A DNA stretch of 64,000 bases from Microbacterium sp. 3J1. GTDB taxonomy: Bacteria; Actinomycetota; Actinomycetes; Actinomycetales; Microbacteriaceae. This document shows positions 1 to 9,809 of this stretch, one piece after another. Position 1 is the first letter of the stretch. Every line of letters starts with the position of its first letter. The notes below the pieces were generated by a model. That model was not told where the DNA came from. It ran no database searches and saw nothing but the letters and a program-made list of their open reading frames with translations. Where the stretch lies: assembly GCF_001049495.1 (NCBI RefSeq), contig NZ_CDWI01000011.1:558001-622000 (forward strand), read 5' to 3'. A program made the position numbers and the translations under genes.

Positions 1-2093
1 GTGCGGGAGTCGTTCGGCAGGGTCGTGAAGCCGACCTGGTTGTTGACGACGATGTGGACCGTGCCGCCGGTGCGGTAGCCGCGGAGCTGCGACATCTGCA
101 GCGTCTCCACGACGACGCCTTGACCTGCGAACGCGGCGTCGCCGTGCACGAGGATCGGCAGCCAGGTGAAGGTGCCGATGGGCTTGCGGTCCTGCTTCGC
201 GCGGACGATGCCCTCGAGCACGCCGTCGACCGTCTCGAGGTGCGACGGGTTGGCGGCGAGGTACACCGGAAGCTGCGATCCGTCGTCGGCGATGAAGGTT
301 CCCTCGGTGCCGAGGTGATACTTCACGTCGCCCGAGCCGCGCTGGTTGCCGGGGGTCTGCGTGCCCTCGAACTCCTGGAAGACCTGACCGTAGGTCTTGC
401 CCGCGATGTTCGTGAGGACGTTGAGCCGACCGCGGTGGGCCATGCCGATCGCGGCGCCTTCCAGGCCGGCCGTGGCCGCACCCTGCAGGATCTCGTCGAG
501 CAGGGGCACGAGCGACTCGCCGCCCTCGAGCGAGAATCGCTTCTGGCCGACGAACTTCGTCTGCAGGAAGGTCTCGAAGGCCTCGGCCTCGTTGAGCTTG
601 CGGAGGACGCGCAGCTGCTCGTCGTGGCCGGGCTTCTGGTACTTGACCTCGACCTTCTCCTGGAACCACCGGCGCTGCTCGGGGTCCTGGATGTGCATGT
701 ACTCGATGCCGAGCGTGCGGCAGTACGAGTCGCGCAGCACGCCGAGGATGTCACGGAGCTTGGCGACGCGTCGCCCACCGAAGCCGCCCGTGACGAACTC
801 CCGGTCGAGGTCCCAGAACGTGAGTCCGTGGCTCTCGATCTCGAGGTCCGGGTGCGAGCGCTGCACGTACTCGAGGGGATCGATGTCCGCCATGAGGTGT
901 CCACGCACGCGATAGGAGTTGATGAGCTCCTGGACACGGGACTGCTTGTCGACGCGCTCGGCGAGGTCGACGGCGATGTCGGGGTTCCAGCGGATCGGTG
1001 CGTAGGGGATGCGCAGAGCCGCGAAGATGTCGTCGTAGAAGCCGCGCTGGCCGATCAGCAGCTCGTGCACCTTCTTGAGGAACTCGCCGGAACCCGCGCC
1101 CTGGATGACGCGGTGGTCGTAGGTGCTCGTGAGCGTGATGGTCTTGCCGATGGCCAGCTCGTTCAGCGTCTTCTGGCTAGCCCCCTGGAACTCCGCCGGG
1201 TACTCGAGGGCACCGGCGCCGATGATGCAGCCCTGCCCCTTCATGAGGCGCGGCACGGAGTGCACCGTGCCGATGCCGCCGGGGTTCGTCAGCGAGACCG
1301 TGGTGCCCTGGAAGTCGGCCGCGGTGAGCTTGTTGCCGCGGGCGCGGGTGACGAGGTCCTCGTACGCCACGAGGTACTCGCTGAACGTCATCGTGTCGGC
1401 CCGCTTGATGCTGGGGACCATCAGAGCGCGGGTGCCGTCGGGCTTGGGCAGGTCGATGGCGATGCCGAGGTTGACGTGAGCCGGTGCCACGACCGAGGGC
1501 TTCCCGTCGATCTCGGCGTAGAAGACGTTCTGGCTGCGGAACTCGTCGAGCGTGCGGATGAGCGCCCACCCGATCAGGTGGGTGAAGCTGATCTTGCCGC
1601 CGCGGGTGCGCGCCATGTGGTTGTTGATGACGATGCGGTTGTCGATCATCAGCTTCGCGGGGACCGTGCGCACGCTGGTCGCGGTCGGGACGGTCAGCGA
1701 TTCGTCCATGTTCGCGGCGAGGGTCTTCGGGAGACCGCGGAGAGGGGTGACCTTGTCCTCTTCGGCCGCGTCCTGTGCCTCCTTGGTCGCCGGCTTGGGC
1801 GCTTGGGCGGGGATGGGAGCGGCGGCGGCGGGCTTCGTCGTCGTGCGGGCGACCGGCTGAGCCCCGATCACGGGGATGGGCGCGGTGACCGGATGCGCGG
1901 GCTGCTCGGCAGCAGGTGCGGGGGAGGAGGCGGGAGAGCCGGCGGCCTCGGAGTGGTACTTCTCGAGGATCGGCCACCATTCCTTGTCGACGGAATCGCG
2001 GTTCACCTTGAACTGCTCGTAGAGCTCTTCCACGAGCCAGGAATTGGCTCCGAACCCCCCGTCGCCCCCGACGCCGGTCACCTGGTTCGACAC
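1..2093 (-). CDS. kgd: multifunctional 2-oxoglutarate decarboxylase/dehydrogenase (E2o-E1o fusion), 3' part outside window
   Basis: Reverse-strand gene that runs off the left edge; about 697 codons are visible. The product is the actinobacterial 2-oxoglutarate dehydrogenase component that joins an E2o-type succinyltransferase domain to the thiamine-diphosphate E1o domain and works in the TCA cycle. After a short N-terminal helix region and an Ala/Pro-rich linker, the acyltransferase domain appears, with the [13 protein letters not shown] active-site segment encoded near 1100-1135. The E1o part follows, with [14 protein letters not shown] and [12 protein letters not shown] chose GTG at 2093 because AAAGAGGG precedes it at Shine-Dalgarno distance. 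A TAGGCT box about 90 bases upstream on the minus strand could be its -10. The enzyme end and the E1 C-terminal domain lie outside the window. Confidence 0.95.
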   Translation of the reverse strand, partial: MSNQVTGVGGDGGFGANSWLVEELYEQFKVNRDSVDKEWWPILEKYHSEAAGSPASSPAPAAEQPAHPVTAPIPVIGAQPVARTTTKPAAAAPIPAQAPKPATKEAQDAAEEDKVTPLRGLPKTLAANMDESLTVPTATSVRTVPAKLMIDNRIVINNHMARTRGGKISFTHLIGWALIRTLDEFRSQNVFYAEIDGKPSVVAPAHVNLGIAIDLPKPDGTRALMVPSIKRADTMTFSEYLVAYEDLVTRARGNKLTAADFQGTTVSLTNPGGIGTVHSVPRLMKGQGCIIGAGALEYPAEFQGASQKTLNELAIGKTITLTSTYDHRVIQGAGSGEFLKKVHELLIGQRGFYDDIFAALRIPYAPIRWNPDIAVDLAERVDKQSRVQELINSYRVRGHLMADIDPLEYVQRSHPDLEIESHGLTFWDLDREFVTGGFGGRRVAKLRDILGVLRDSYCRTLGIEYMHIQDPEQRRWFQEKVEVKYQKPGHDEQLRVLRKLNEAEAFETFLQTKFVGQKRFSLEGGESLVPLLDEILQGAATAGLEGAAIGMAHRGRLNVLTNIAGKTYGQVFQEFEGTQTPGNQRGSGDVKYHLGTEGTFIADDGSQLPVYLAANPSHLETVDGVLEGIVRAKQDRKPIGTFTWLPILVHGDAAFAGQGVVVETLQMSQLRGYRTGGTVHIVVNNQVGFTTLPNDSR

Positions 2094-2252
2094 GCTCGAT
2101 CGCCCTCTTTCATCGCTGAATTCCACATGTGCACACCGCGACGCAGGATGCGTCCGGGCCCGCACACTCTCGACTGACAAGCCTAACCTGTTTCGCTGCG
2201 CAATCGGCCAAGAGGTGCAGCCCTGTCGCCGTGACCTGGGTACCGTGGGCGT

Positions 2253-3707
2253 ATGGAGTTCTCCGGCGAATCACCCGCAGTCGACCTGACCTACTCGGAC
2301 GTGTTCCTGGTGCCGCGGCGCTCGGCCGTCACCAGCCGCCTGCAGGTCGATCTGTCGCCCCGCGACGGCACGCCGGCGACGCTTCCGCTCGTCGCGTCGA
2401 ACATGAACTCGGTCACCGGGCCCCGGCTCGCCGCCGTGCTCGCGCGGCGCGGCGGGCTCGGGGTGCTTCCTCAGGACATGCCGCTGCAGAGTCTCGACGC
2501 CGCGATCCGCGAGGTCAAGGCGCAACCGGTGCCGTGGGACACCCCGATCGTGCTGCCCCCCGAGGCGACCGTCGCGGACGCTCTTCGGCTGATGCCCCCG
2601 ACTGCCGGGCAGGGGATCGTGGTGGCGTCGGGAGCCGCACCCTACGACGTCGACCGGATCATCGGAGTGCTCCCCGCGACCAGGCTCGCCACGGCGCTCC
2701 CCGACGCGCAGCTCGGAGACCTGGTGCACTCGGGCACCCCGTCGCTCGACGCCGACGACATCGGCTCCGAGCGGCACGCCTTCGACGTGATCACCGACGC
2801 GGGCGTCGAGATGGTCACCGTCACCCACCACGGACACCTCGTCGGAACGCTGAGCGCCCGCAGCGCCCTGCGCTCGACGCTCTACGCGCCCGCCCTGGAT
2901 CGCGACGGACGTCTCGCCGTCGCGGCCGCGGTCGGGATCAACGGCGACGTCGCGTCGAAGGCCAGAGCCCTCGCCGCCGCCGGCGTGGACGTCCTCGTCG
3001 TCGACACCGCGCACGGCCATCAGGAAGGGATGCTGCGCGCCCTCGGCGCGGTGGCCGAACTCGGCCTCGGCATCCCGATCGTCGCCGGCAACATCGTGAC
3101 CGCCGACGGCGTCGAGGATCTCGTGGCAGCAGGGGCCTCGATCCTCAAGGTCGGCGTCGGCCCCGGGGCGATGTGCACGACGCGGATGATGACCGCGGTC
3201 GGCCGACCGCAGTTCTCGGCGGTCCTGGAGACCGCCGAGGCAGCGCGCGAGCTCGGCGCCCACGTCTGGGCCGACGGGGGAGTGCGGTATCCGCGAGACG
3301 TGGCACTGGCGCTCGCCGCCGGTGCGGCCTCGGTGATGGTCGGCTCGTGGTTCGCGGGCACCATCGAAGCCCCGGGCGAACTGCAGAGCGACGCGGAGGG
3401 CAGGCTCTTCAAGGAGTCATGGGGAATGGCCTCGACGAAGGCCGTGCAGGCGCGGTTCGGTCGTCTCGACGCGTACGAGCGCGCCCGCAAGGAGCTGTTC
3501 GCCGAGGGGATCTCCTCGTCGAAGATCTATCTCGATCCGTTGCGTCCGGGCCTCGAGGATCTCCTCGACATGATCACCTCGGGGGTCAGATCGTCGTTCA
3601 CGTACGCGGGCGCCTCGTCGGTGCCGGAGTTCCACGACCGCGCCCTCGTGGGGCTGCAGTCGGCGGCCGGATACGAGGAGGGCAAGGCGCTGCCGGTCAG
3701 CTGGTAG
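2253..3707 (+). CDS. guaB1: GuaB1-family IMPDH-fold protein (probable GMP reductase)
   Basis: A 484-residue protein of the IMP dehydrogenase/GMP reductase family. The TIM barrel is interrupted after about residue 90 by a CBS pair, and the catalytic loop [14 protein letters not shown] places the nucleophilic Cys at residue 308. Mycobacterial GuaB1 with this architecture is described as a GMP reductase (GMP to IMP, purine salvage), not an IMP dehydrogenase, so annotation as guaB would mislead. This assignment follows the family and is not proven here. ATG 2253 lies exactly six bases after TACCGT (2241-2246), which suggests a leaderless transcript. The gene is divergent from kgd. Confidence 0.88.
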   Translation: MEFSGESPAVDLTYSDVFLVPRRSAVTSRLQVDLSPRDGTPATLPLVASNMNSVTGPRLAAVLARRGGLGVLPQDMPLQSLDAAIREVKAQPVPWDTPIVLPPEATVADALRLMPPTAGQGIVVASGAAPYDVDRIIGVLPATRLATALPDAQLGDLVHSGTPSLDADDIGSERHAFDVITDAGVEMVTVTHHGHLVGTLSARSALRSTLYAPALDRDGRLAVAAAVGINGDVASKARALAAAGVDVLVVDTAHGHQEGMLRALGAVAELGLGIPIVAGNIVTADGVEDLVAAGASILKVGVGPGAMCTTRMMTAVGRPQFSAVLETAEAARELGAHVWADGGVRYPRDVALALAAGAASVMVGSWFAGTIEAPGELQSDAEGRLFKESWGMASTKAVQARFGRLDAYERARKELFAEGISSSKIYLDPLRPGLEDLLDMITSGVRSSFTYAGASSVPEFHDRALVGLQSAAGYEEGKALPVSW

Positions 3708-3746
3708 ACGGTCATCCTCCCCGCCCGTGCTCCTAGGGTGATCCCG

Positions 3747-3752
3747 TACAAT
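3747..3752 (+). promoter_or_regulatory. candidate -10 element (TACAAT) for the tandem CNNM genes
   Basis: TACAAT lies about 80 bases before the ATG at 3830, in the 122-base gap after guaB1. No convincing -35 is visible 17 bases upstream. A Shine-Dalgarno GAGGGG is present just before ATG 3830, so this would be a leadered mRNA. Confidence 0.4.
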
Positions 3753-3829
3753 CGACACACTATGGACGACCCTCCCAGTTGCAGTAGATCGCCCCATCGC
3801 CCGCCTCTCCGAGTCGAGGGGAACCACTG

Positions 3830-5146
3830 ATGGATTACATCCTGTTGGGCGTGGGGCTGCTGCTCACGGTCGGCACCGGCCTGTTCGTGGCGAGCGAGTT
3901 CGCGCTCGTGAACCTCGACCGCGCCGACCTCGAGGCCCGTCAGGCCCGCGGAGAATCGCGTCTGTCGCTGACGATCGGCGCTCTCCGGCACACGTCCACC
4001 CACCTGTCGGCCGCACAGCTGGGCATCACGCTGACGACGCTGCTCACCGGCTACACGATGGAGCCGGCGCTCTCGAACCTGCTGCGGCCGACGCTCGTCG
4101 CCTGGAGCATCCCCGAAGCGGCGATCGCGCCCATAGCGACGGTCGTGGCGATGGTGGTGGCCACTGCTTTGTCGATGATCCTGGGCGAGCTCGTGCCCAA
4201 GAACTTCGCACTCGCGCTGCCCCTGGCGACGGCGAAGCTCGTCGTGCCGTTCCAGGTCGCTTTCACGACCGTCTTCAAGCCCGCCGTCGTGGTGCTCAAC
4301 GGCAGCGCGAACGGCGTTCTGCGCAGCATGGGCATCGAGCCCAAGGAGGAGCTCTCGGGCGCACGCACGGCCGAGGAGCTCTCATCGCTCGTCCGGCGCT
4401 CGGCGAGCGCCGGACTGCTCGAAGCCGACACGGCGACCCTGCTCGACCGCACCCTCACCTTCTCGCGCCTCTCCGCTGCGGACGTCATGACGGCCCGCCC
4501 GAGCATGCACGCGATCGCCGCCAGTGACCCGGCGGACGAAGTCGTCCAACTCGCCCGACGCACCGGCCACAGCCGCTTTCCCGTGTACGGCGAGGATCTC
4601 GATGACATCACCGGCGTCGTCCACCTGAAGGCGGCGATCTCGGTGCCCCGGGATCGCCGTGCCGAGGTCCCGGTCGGCGCTCTGTCGACAGAGCCGCTCC
4701 GAGTGCCCGAGACCGCGCACGTCGACGGTCTCATCACCGAGCTCCGAGCACGCGGATATCAGCTCGCGGTCGTCGTGGACGAGTACGGCGGCACAGCCGG
4801 GCTCGTGACACTCGAGGACCTGGTGGAGGAGATCGTCGGCGAGGTGTCGGACGAGCACGACCGCACCAGGGCCGGGGTCGTCGTCGGACGCGGCGGGGTG
4901 ACGTTCCCCGGCGAGCTGCGCCCGGACGAGCTCCGACGCCGTGCCGGCGTGGACGTGCCGGAAGGCGACGTCTACGACACCGTCGCGGGTTACATCATGA
5001 GCGTGCTCGAGCGCGTCCCGGTCGTCGGCGACGAGGTCGCGCTCGACACCGGCACGCTGCACGTCGTCCGCATGGACGGTCGCCGTGTCGATCGCATCCG
5101 CTACATCGCGAGCCCGCAGGGCACGGACTCGGAGGTGACCCGATGA
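3830..5146 (+). CDS. CNNM/HlyC-CorC family membrane protein with CBS pair (long paralogue)
   Basis: A 438-residue inner-membrane protein. An N-terminal DUF21/CNNM transmembrane domain (residues 1 to about 190, starting with a hydrophobic helix and containing the conserved GELVPKNFALALP) is followed by a CBS pair (about 215-335, with VVVDEYGGTAGLVTLEDLVEEIVGE split across the second CBS) and a C-terminal CorC_HlyC domain (about 355-425). The family is linked to divalent cation (Mg/Co) efflux; old annotations call it hemolysin. Its stop codon overlaps the start of the next paralogue by four bases (ATGA at 5143), so the two are co-translated and may form a heterodimer. Confidence 0.92.
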   Translation: MDYILLGVGLLLTVGTGLFVASEFALVNLDRADLEARQARGESRLSLTIGALRHTSTHLSAAQLGITLTTLLTGYTMEPALSNLLRPTLVAWSIPEAAIAPIATVVAMVVATALSMILGELVPKNFALALPLATAKLVVPFQVAFTTVFKPAVVVLNGSANGVLRSMGIEPKEELSGARTAEELSSLVRRSASAGLLEADTATLLDRTLTFSRLSAADVMTARPSMHAIAASDPADEVVQLARRTGHSRFPVYGEDLDDITGVVHLKAAISVPRDRRAEVPVGALSTEPLRVPETAHVDGLITELRARGYQLAVVVDEYGGTAGLVTLEDLVEEIVGEVSDEHDRTRAGVVVGRGGVTFPGELRPDELRRRAGVDVPEGDVYDTVAGYIMSVLERVPVVGDEVALDTGTLHVVRMDGRRVDRIRYIASPQGTDSEVTR

Positions 5147-6204
5147 ACGATTGGGCAGGAATCGCCTGGCTCGTCGTCCTCCTGGTCGCGAACGCGTTCT
5201 TCGTGGGGGCCGAGTTCGCCGTCATCTCCGCACGACGCTCGCAGATCGAGCCGCGGGCGGAGCAGGGCTCGCGTGCGGCCAAGACCGCTCTGTACGCCAT
5301 GGAGCACGCGACGCTCATGCTGGCGACGTCTCAGCTGGGCATCACCATCTGCTCGCTGCTGATCCTGAACGTCTCCGAGCCGGCCATCCACCACCTCCTG
5401 GCGGCGCCGCTGCACGCGGTCGGCTGGTCGGACGGCGTCGTCGACGCGGTGTCGTTCACCATCGCGCTGCTGATCGTGTCGTTCCTGCACGTGGTGTTCG
5501 GCGAGATGGTGCCGAAGAACCTCGCGTTCTCGGTGCCGGACCGCGCGGTGCTCATCCTCGCCCCGCCGCTCGTCTGGGTGTCGAAGGCGTTCATGCCCGT
5601 CATCTGGGTGCTCAACGCCGCCGCGAACGGCGTGCTGCGCCTGTTCCGGGTGGAGCCGAAGAACGAAGCGGCCTCGACCTTCACCCTGGGCGAGGTGGCG
5701 ACCATCGTCGATCAGTCGCGCCGTGAGGGCGTGCTCGCCGACACGGTGGGAGCGGTGGCCGCCGCGGTCGAGTTCACCGACAAGAAGGCTCGCGACATCG
5801 CGGTCCCGCTCGGCGATCTCGTCACCCTGCCGCAGACGACCACCCCGGACGACATCGAGAAGGCGGTCGCCCGCTACGGGTTCTCCCGCTACGTGATCGT
5901 CGACGGCGAAGGCCTTCCGGTCGGCTACGTGCATCTGAAGGACATCCTCCGCGCGTCGGAGGGCCCGGACGCGGCGGCGAAGCTCGTCGAGCCGCTGCCG
6001 TCCAAGCGCATCCACCACATGGTCCCCGTGCAGGAGGACACCGATCTGGAGGATGCTCTCGCCGTGATGCGCCGCGCCGGTCGCCACCTCGCGAAGGTGC
6101 GCGACGCGCAGGGGAACACGACGGCCGTGCTGTTCCTCGAGGACATCCTGGAAGAGCTCGTGGGCGAGGTGCAGGACGCGACGCGTCGGGTCCGCGGCCA
6201 CTGA
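5143..6204 (+). CDS. CNNM/HlyC-CorC family membrane protein (short paralogue, no CorC domain)
   Basis: A 353-residue paralogue of the preceding protein. It has the same DUF21 membrane domain (residues 1 to about 190, motif GEMVPKNLAFSVP) and CBS region (about 210-345, VLFLEDILEELVGEV), but it ends soon after the second CBS motif at DATRRVRGH and so lacks the C-terminal CorC_HlyC domain of its neighbour. The start overlaps the upstream stop (ATGA). A strong hairpin follows the stop. Long-plus-short tandem pairs are common in this family in actinobacteria; the division of labour is unknown. Confidence 0.92.
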   Translation: MNDWAGIAWLVVLLVANAFFVGAEFAVISARRSQIEPRAEQGSRAAKTALYAMEHATLMLATSQLGITICSLLILNVSEPAIHHLLAAPLHAVGWSDGVVDAVSFTIALLIVSFLHVVFGEMVPKNLAFSVPDRAVLILAPPLVWVSKAFMPVIWVLNAAANGVLRLFRVEPKNEAASTFTLGEVATIVDQSRREGVLADTVGAVAAAVEFTDKKARDIAVPLGDLVTLPQTTTPDDIEKAVARYGFSRYVIVDGEGLPVGYVHLKDILRASEGPDAAAKLVEPLPSKRIHHMVPVQEDTDLEDALAVMRRAGRHLAKVRDAQGNTTAVLFLEDILEELVGEVQDATRRVRGH

Positions 6205-6215
6205 CGCCCCACAGC

Positions 6216-6254
6216 ACGAAGCCCTCCGTTCCCGCAAGGACCGGAGGGCTTCGT
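6216..6254. terminator. bidirectional hairpin terminator
   Basis: Perfect 13-bp inverted repeat (6216-6228 paired with 6242-6254, 13-base loop) between the convergent CNNM and OYE genes. The right arm carries GGGCTTCGT and the left arm ACGAAGCCC. It can serve both strands. Confidence 0.8.
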
Positions 6255-6258
6255 CGTG

Positions 6259-7326
6259 TCAGCGCCAGTGCGCTCTGTCGTACTGCGGCGGCCAGGCGAT
6301 CTCGGCTCCCAGCTCGTGCGCCGCGCGGAGCGCGAAGTGCGGGTCGCGCAGCCACTCGCGGCCGGCGAAGATCGCGTCGGCAGCCCCGTCGGCGAGCACC
6401 TTCTCTGCCTGGGCTGCGGCGGTGATGAGCCCGACCGCGGTGACGGGGATGCGCCCGCCCTGCCGCACCGTCTCGGCCAGGGGCACCTGGTAGCCGGGGA
6501 AGACGTCGATCTGCTGGTGGGCGACGAGTCCGCCGCTCGACACATCGATGAGATCGGCGCCGTGCTCGGTGGCCCAGTGGCCCACGAGCGCGGCCTCCTC
6601 GGCGGTGAAGCCTCCCTCGGCATGGTCGGTGGCGGAGATGCGCACGAACAGCGGCACGCCGTCGCCCGCCGTATCCCGCACCGCGTCGATGACTCGGAGG
6701 AGCAGCCGTGCCCTGTTCTCGAGGGTTCCGCCGTACTCGTCGTCCCGCAGGTTCGACAGCGGCGAGAGGAACTGGTGCAGCAGGTAGCCGTGCGCGCCGT
6801 GGATCTCCAGCACGTCGAATCCGGCGTCCAGCGCGCGGCGCGAGGCCGAGGCGAAGCCGTCGACCACGGCGTCGATCCCGGACCCGTCCAGCGCGATCGG
6901 CTCGGCGAATCCGTCGAACGCGATCGCGGACGGGGCAGTCGTCTGCCATCCGCCCTTCGACTCGGGAACGGAGCCCCGGTCGTCCGCCCACGGCCACCAG
7001 GTCGACGCCTTGCGGCCGGCGTGGGCGAGCTGGATCCCCGCGGCGGCCCCGCGGTCGTGGATGGCCCGCACGATCGGGGCCCAGGCGTCGCGCTGCTCGT
7101 CGTTCCAGAGGCCCACATCACGGGGTGAGATCCGGCCCTCCGGCACGACCGCGGTCGCCTCAGCGACGATCAGACCGGCACCGCCGGATGCGAACTGAGC
7201 GAGATGGGTGTGGTGCCATTCCTGGACGACGCCGTCCACGGCGCTGTACATGCACATGGGCGAGACCCAGAGCCGGTTTCGGAAGTCGACGGACCGGATG
7301 CTGACGGGGGAGAAGAGAATGCTCAC
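6259..7326 (-). CDS. NADH:flavin oxidoreductase, Old Yellow Enzyme family (YqjM-like)
   Basis: A 355-residue FMN-dependent ene-reductase-type TIM barrel. The YqjM-class signature is visible: SPMCMYS near residues 22-28 (Cys25 and Tyr27 line the flavin), HHTHLAQFASGG after it, and the substrate-binding HGAHGYLLHQFLSP segment near 163-176. These enzymes reduce activated C=C bonds with NAD(P)H; the natural substrate is unknown. GGAGGG sits before the ATG. The promoter region of 56 bases is shared with the divergent nnrD, and both directions show CGCACTARCGT (TAGCGT on this strand, TAACGT on the other). Confidence 0.92.
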   Translation of the reverse strand: MSILFSPVSIRSVDFRNRLWVSPMCMYSAVDGVVQEWHHTHLAQFASGGAGLIVAEATAVVPEGRISPRDVGLWNDEQRDAWAPIVRAIHDRGAAAGIQLAHAGRKASTWWPWADDRGSVPESKGGWQTTAPSAIAFDGFAEPIALDGSGIDAVVDGFASASRRALDAGFDVLEIHGAHGYLLHQFLSPLSNLRDDEYGGTLENRARLLLRVIDAVRDTAGDGVPLFVRISATDHAEGGFTAEEAALVGHWATEHGADLIDVSSGGLVAHQQIDVFPGYQVPLAETVRQGGRIPVTAVGLITAAAQAEKVLADGAADAIFAGREWLRDPHFALRAAHELGAEIAWPPQYDRAHWR

Positions 7327-7382
7327 CCTCCGACGCTAGTGCGCTGCTGGGTGATGGAGGGCCGCCGCACTAACGTGGAGTC

Positions 7383-8228
7383 ATGTTCGAGGTGCGCGAG
7401 TGGACCCGCGAAGACACGGCGCGCTTCGTGCGCGTCCCCGGTGCTGACGACGACAAGTACTCGCGCGGCGTCGTGGGACTGCGCACCGGCTCGCCCGCCT
7501 ACCCCGGAGCAGCGGTGCTCGGTGTGGAGGCGGCGTGGCGTGCGGGCGCCGGGTACGTGCGCTACATCGGCGAGGGCCGAGCGGCGGATGCCGTCCTGGC
7601 GCGTCGTCCGGAGACCGTGGTGAGCCCGGATATCGAGGGCGCCCGTGTCGGGGCGTGGGTCATCGGCTCCGGAACGAGCTCCGAGCACCGCACCGAGGGC
7701 GAGGAGGAGGAGCTGCGGCAGCTTCTGCTCGGCGACGAGCCGGTCGTCGTCGACGCCGGTGCCCTCGATCTGGCGCTCGATGCCGCCACCGCACCCGTGC
7801 TGCTCACGCCGCACCTGCGCGAGTTCGCTCGACTGCAGGCCCGAGCCGGGATGGGGCCCGATGTCGACGCCGACCGGGCATGGTCGGCCGCACGAGCGGC
7901 CGAGGCGCTCGAGACCGTCGTGCTGCTCAAGGGAGCGAACACTCTGATCGCCTCGCCGGACGGTGCGGTGCTGCAGGTCTCGGGAGCAACGGGGTGGCTC
8001 GCGACGGCCGGGACCGGCGACGTGCTCGGCGGAGTGCTCGGCACGATGCTCGCTGGGAACCCGGACGCGCCGCTCGCCGAGGTCGCCGCGGCAGGAGCCT
8101 GGCTCCACGGCTCGGCGGGTCGGATCGCAGCCGGGGTCGATCCCGAGCGCGGCCGCCACGGTCATCCGATCGTCGCGCTCGACGTCGCCGAGGCTCTTCC
8201 GCTCGCGGTCGCGGACCTCCTGGCGTGA
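7383..8228 (+). CDS. nnrD: ADP-dependent NAD(P)H-hydrate dehydratase
   Basis: A 281-residue ribokinase-fold dehydratase that repairs hydrated NADH/NADPH at the expense of ADP. Visible motifs are KYSRGVVGLRTGS near the N-terminus, the nucleotide loop VLLKGANTLIASPDG (about residues 180-195) and the catalytic ATGWLATAGTGDVLGGVLG (about 202-220). The N-terminal epimerase domain (NnrE) found in bifunctional versions is absent, so epimerisation must come from another gene. ATG lies six bases after TAACGT (7371-7376), a leaderless arrangement. The stop overlaps the next GTG start. Confidence 0.9.
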   Translation: MFEVREWTREDTARFVRVPGADDDKYSRGVVGLRTGSPAYPGAAVLGVEAAWRAGAGYVRYIGEGRAADAVLARRPETVVSPDIEGARVGAWVIGSGTSSEHRTEGEEEELRQLLLGDEPVVVDAGALDLALDAATAPVLLTPHLREFARLQARAGMGPDVDADRAWSAARAAEALETVVLLKGANTLIASPDGAVLQVSGATGWLATAGTGDVLGGVLGTMLAGNPDAPLAEVAAAGAWLHGSAGRIAAGVDPERGRHGHPIVALDVAEALPLAVADLLA

Positions 8229-9463
8229 GCCGCACCCCCGTGCTGCATGTCGCGCTCCTGTGGTGCGCGTTCATCGTCGTCCACGCGCTGACGGCGACCG
8301 CCGGGTGGCTGTACCCGAGCCAGCCGATGGGCGACGTCGTCCTCGTGTACGAACCCTGGGCCGCCGCCGCGCTCGCGGGGGAATCTGTCGTGGGGATCAC
8401 CGAGATCTGGGTGTACCCGCAGGTCGCCCTCGTCCCGATGCTGGCCGCCGAGGTCCTGGCCGCGCCGCTCGTGGGAGCAGTCGGCGTCTCGACGGCTTAT
8501 CTGATCGCGTGGGCGGCGCTGGTGACGGCCCTGGACGCGGTCGCATTCGGCGTGCTCGTCGGACGCTCGCCCTCGCACCCGCGCCGACGCGCGGCGTGGT
8601 TCTGGATCGTCGCACTCCTGCTGCTCGGTCCGGTCGCTCTCTACCGCATCGATGCGGTGACCGTGCCCCTCGCCGTCATCGGCGGTCTGTGGTTGACTCG
8701 ACGCCCCGCGCTCGCCGCCGTGCTCTTCACGGTCGGAGCATGGATCAAGATCTGGCCGGGAGCGCTCCTCGCGGCCGCTGTCGTCGCGGCTCGGCACAGG
8801 ATGCGGATGCTCGTCACCGCCGCCGCGGTGACCGCCGGCATCGTCGCGATCATGTTCCTTCTCGGAGCGGACGCCGAGATCTTCGGCTTCCTGACGGAGC
8901 AGGCCGGGCGGGGACTCCAGATCGAGGCGGTCGCCGCGACGCCCTTCCTCTGGCTCGCGGTCGCCGGCGCGGCGCGTATCGAGTACAGCTTCGACATCCT
9001 CACCTTCCAGGTCTCGGCGGCGGGCACGGATGCCGTCGGCGCTGTGCTCACACCCCTCATGATCGTCGTCGTGCTCGTGATCGCGGTGCTCGGTGCCACG
9101 AAGTCGATGCGCGGGGCGGCGCTCTCGCGACTCTTCCCTCCGCTCGCCCTGTCGCTGGTCGTGGCGCTGATCGTCGTGAACAAGGTCGGCTCGCCGCAGT
9201 TCCAGACGTGGCTCATCGCACCCGTCGTGATCTGGATCGTGCTCGACCGAGCGAGGGCGGGTGTGCCGGCCGTCCTCGTGCTCGCGTCGTGCGCTCTCAC
9301 GTTCCTCGTGTACCCGCTGACCTACGATGCGCTGCTGCGTGCCGACGCGCTCGCCGTCGGCATCCTGAGCGTGCGGAACGTGCTGCTCGTCGTCCTCCTC
9401 ATCGTCGGCATCCGCTCTCTGGCGCGGGTGCCCGTCCTCCGAAACACCGACACCCGGGAGTGA
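8225..9463 (+). CDS. polytopic membrane protein, GT87/DUF2029-like
   Basis: A 412-residue protein with about ten hydrophobic segments spread over its length. It resembles the GT87 (DUF2029) polyprenol-phosphate mannosyltransferase-like family by its overall pattern: an early acidic stretch (GDVVLVYEPW) after the first helix, GAWIKIWPGALL in mid-protein, and NKVGSPQFQTWLIAPVVIW near the C-terminus. I chose GTG 8225 because it overlaps the nnrD stop (GTGA) and the sequence upstream in this frame is only an antisense-like shadow of nnrD. A role in envelope glycan assembly is inference. Confidence 0.75.
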   Translation: MSRTPVLHVALLWCAFIVVHALTATAGWLYPSQPMGDVVLVYEPWAAAALAGESVVGITEIWVYPQVALVPMLAAEVLAAPLVGAVGVSTAYLIAWAALVTALDAVAFGVLVGRSPSHPRRRAAWFWIVALLLLGPVALYRIDAVTVPLAVIGGLWLTRRPALAAVLFTVGAWIKIWPGALLAAAVVAARHRMRMLVTAAAVTAGIVAIMFLLGADAEIFGFLTEQAGRGLQIEAVAATPFLWLAVAGAARIEYSFDILTFQVSAAGTDAVGAVLTPLMIVVVLVIAVLGATKSMRGAALSRLFPPLALSLVVALIVVNKVGSPQFQTWLIAPVVIWIVLDRARAGVPAVLVLASCALTFLVYPLTYDALLRADALAVGILSVRNVLLVVLLIVGIRSLARVPVLRNTDTRE

Positions 9464-9467
9464 ACCC

Positions 9468-9800
9468 ATGCTGATCGCCTTCTCCGTCGCCCCGAGCGGC
9501 GCCCCTGCCGATGGCTCCGACCGCGCCGACGCCTCAGTGCACGATGCGGTGGCCGCCGCCGTGCGTGTGGTGCGGGAGTCGGGTCTGCCGCACCGCACGA
9601 CGAGCATGTTCACCGAGATCGAGGGCCCGGACTGGGATTCGGTGATGGATGTCGTCAAGCGCGCGACCGAGGCGGTGATGCCGTTCGGCTCGCGGGTCTC
9701 GCTCGTGCTGAAGGCCGACATCCGTCCCGGGTACTCGGGCGAGCTCGACGCCAAGATCGAGCGCCTGGAGGCGGCGATCGACGACTCCGCCGACCGGTAG
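9468..9800 (+). CDS. MTH1187/YkoF-family thiamine-binding protein
   Basis: A small 110-residue ferredoxin-like fold protein of the DUF77/MTH1187 family (MLIAFSVAPSG at the N-terminus, TSMFTEIEGPDWDSVMDVVKRA in the middle, split by a short loop). Relatives bind thiamine or a hydroxymethylpyrimidine analogue in the cytoplasm. It lies four bases after the GT87-like gene, with GGGAG before the ATG, so it should belong to the nnrD operon. No thiamine biosynthesis or transport gene is adjacent, so its role here is open. Confidence 0.85.
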   Translation: MLIAFSVAPSGAPADGSDRADASVHDAVAAAVRVVRESGLPHRTTSMFTEIEGPDWDSVMDVVKRATEAVMPFGSRVSLVLKADIRPGYSGELDAKIERLEAAIDDSADR

Positions 9801-9809
9801 CATGGACGG

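Noticed and set aside
54..2177. A 707-residue plus-strand open frame across the left end
   Set aside because: It is the antisense shadow of kgd; its translation is low-complexity Arg/Glu/Leu-rich, while the minus strand encodes a clear E2o-E1o protein.
2170..2200. Iron-box-like half site (AGGTTAGGCT on the minus strand) upstream of kgd
   Set aside because: Only the left half matches the DtxR/IdeR consensus and the right half diverges; TAGGCT within it is better explained as a -10 element.
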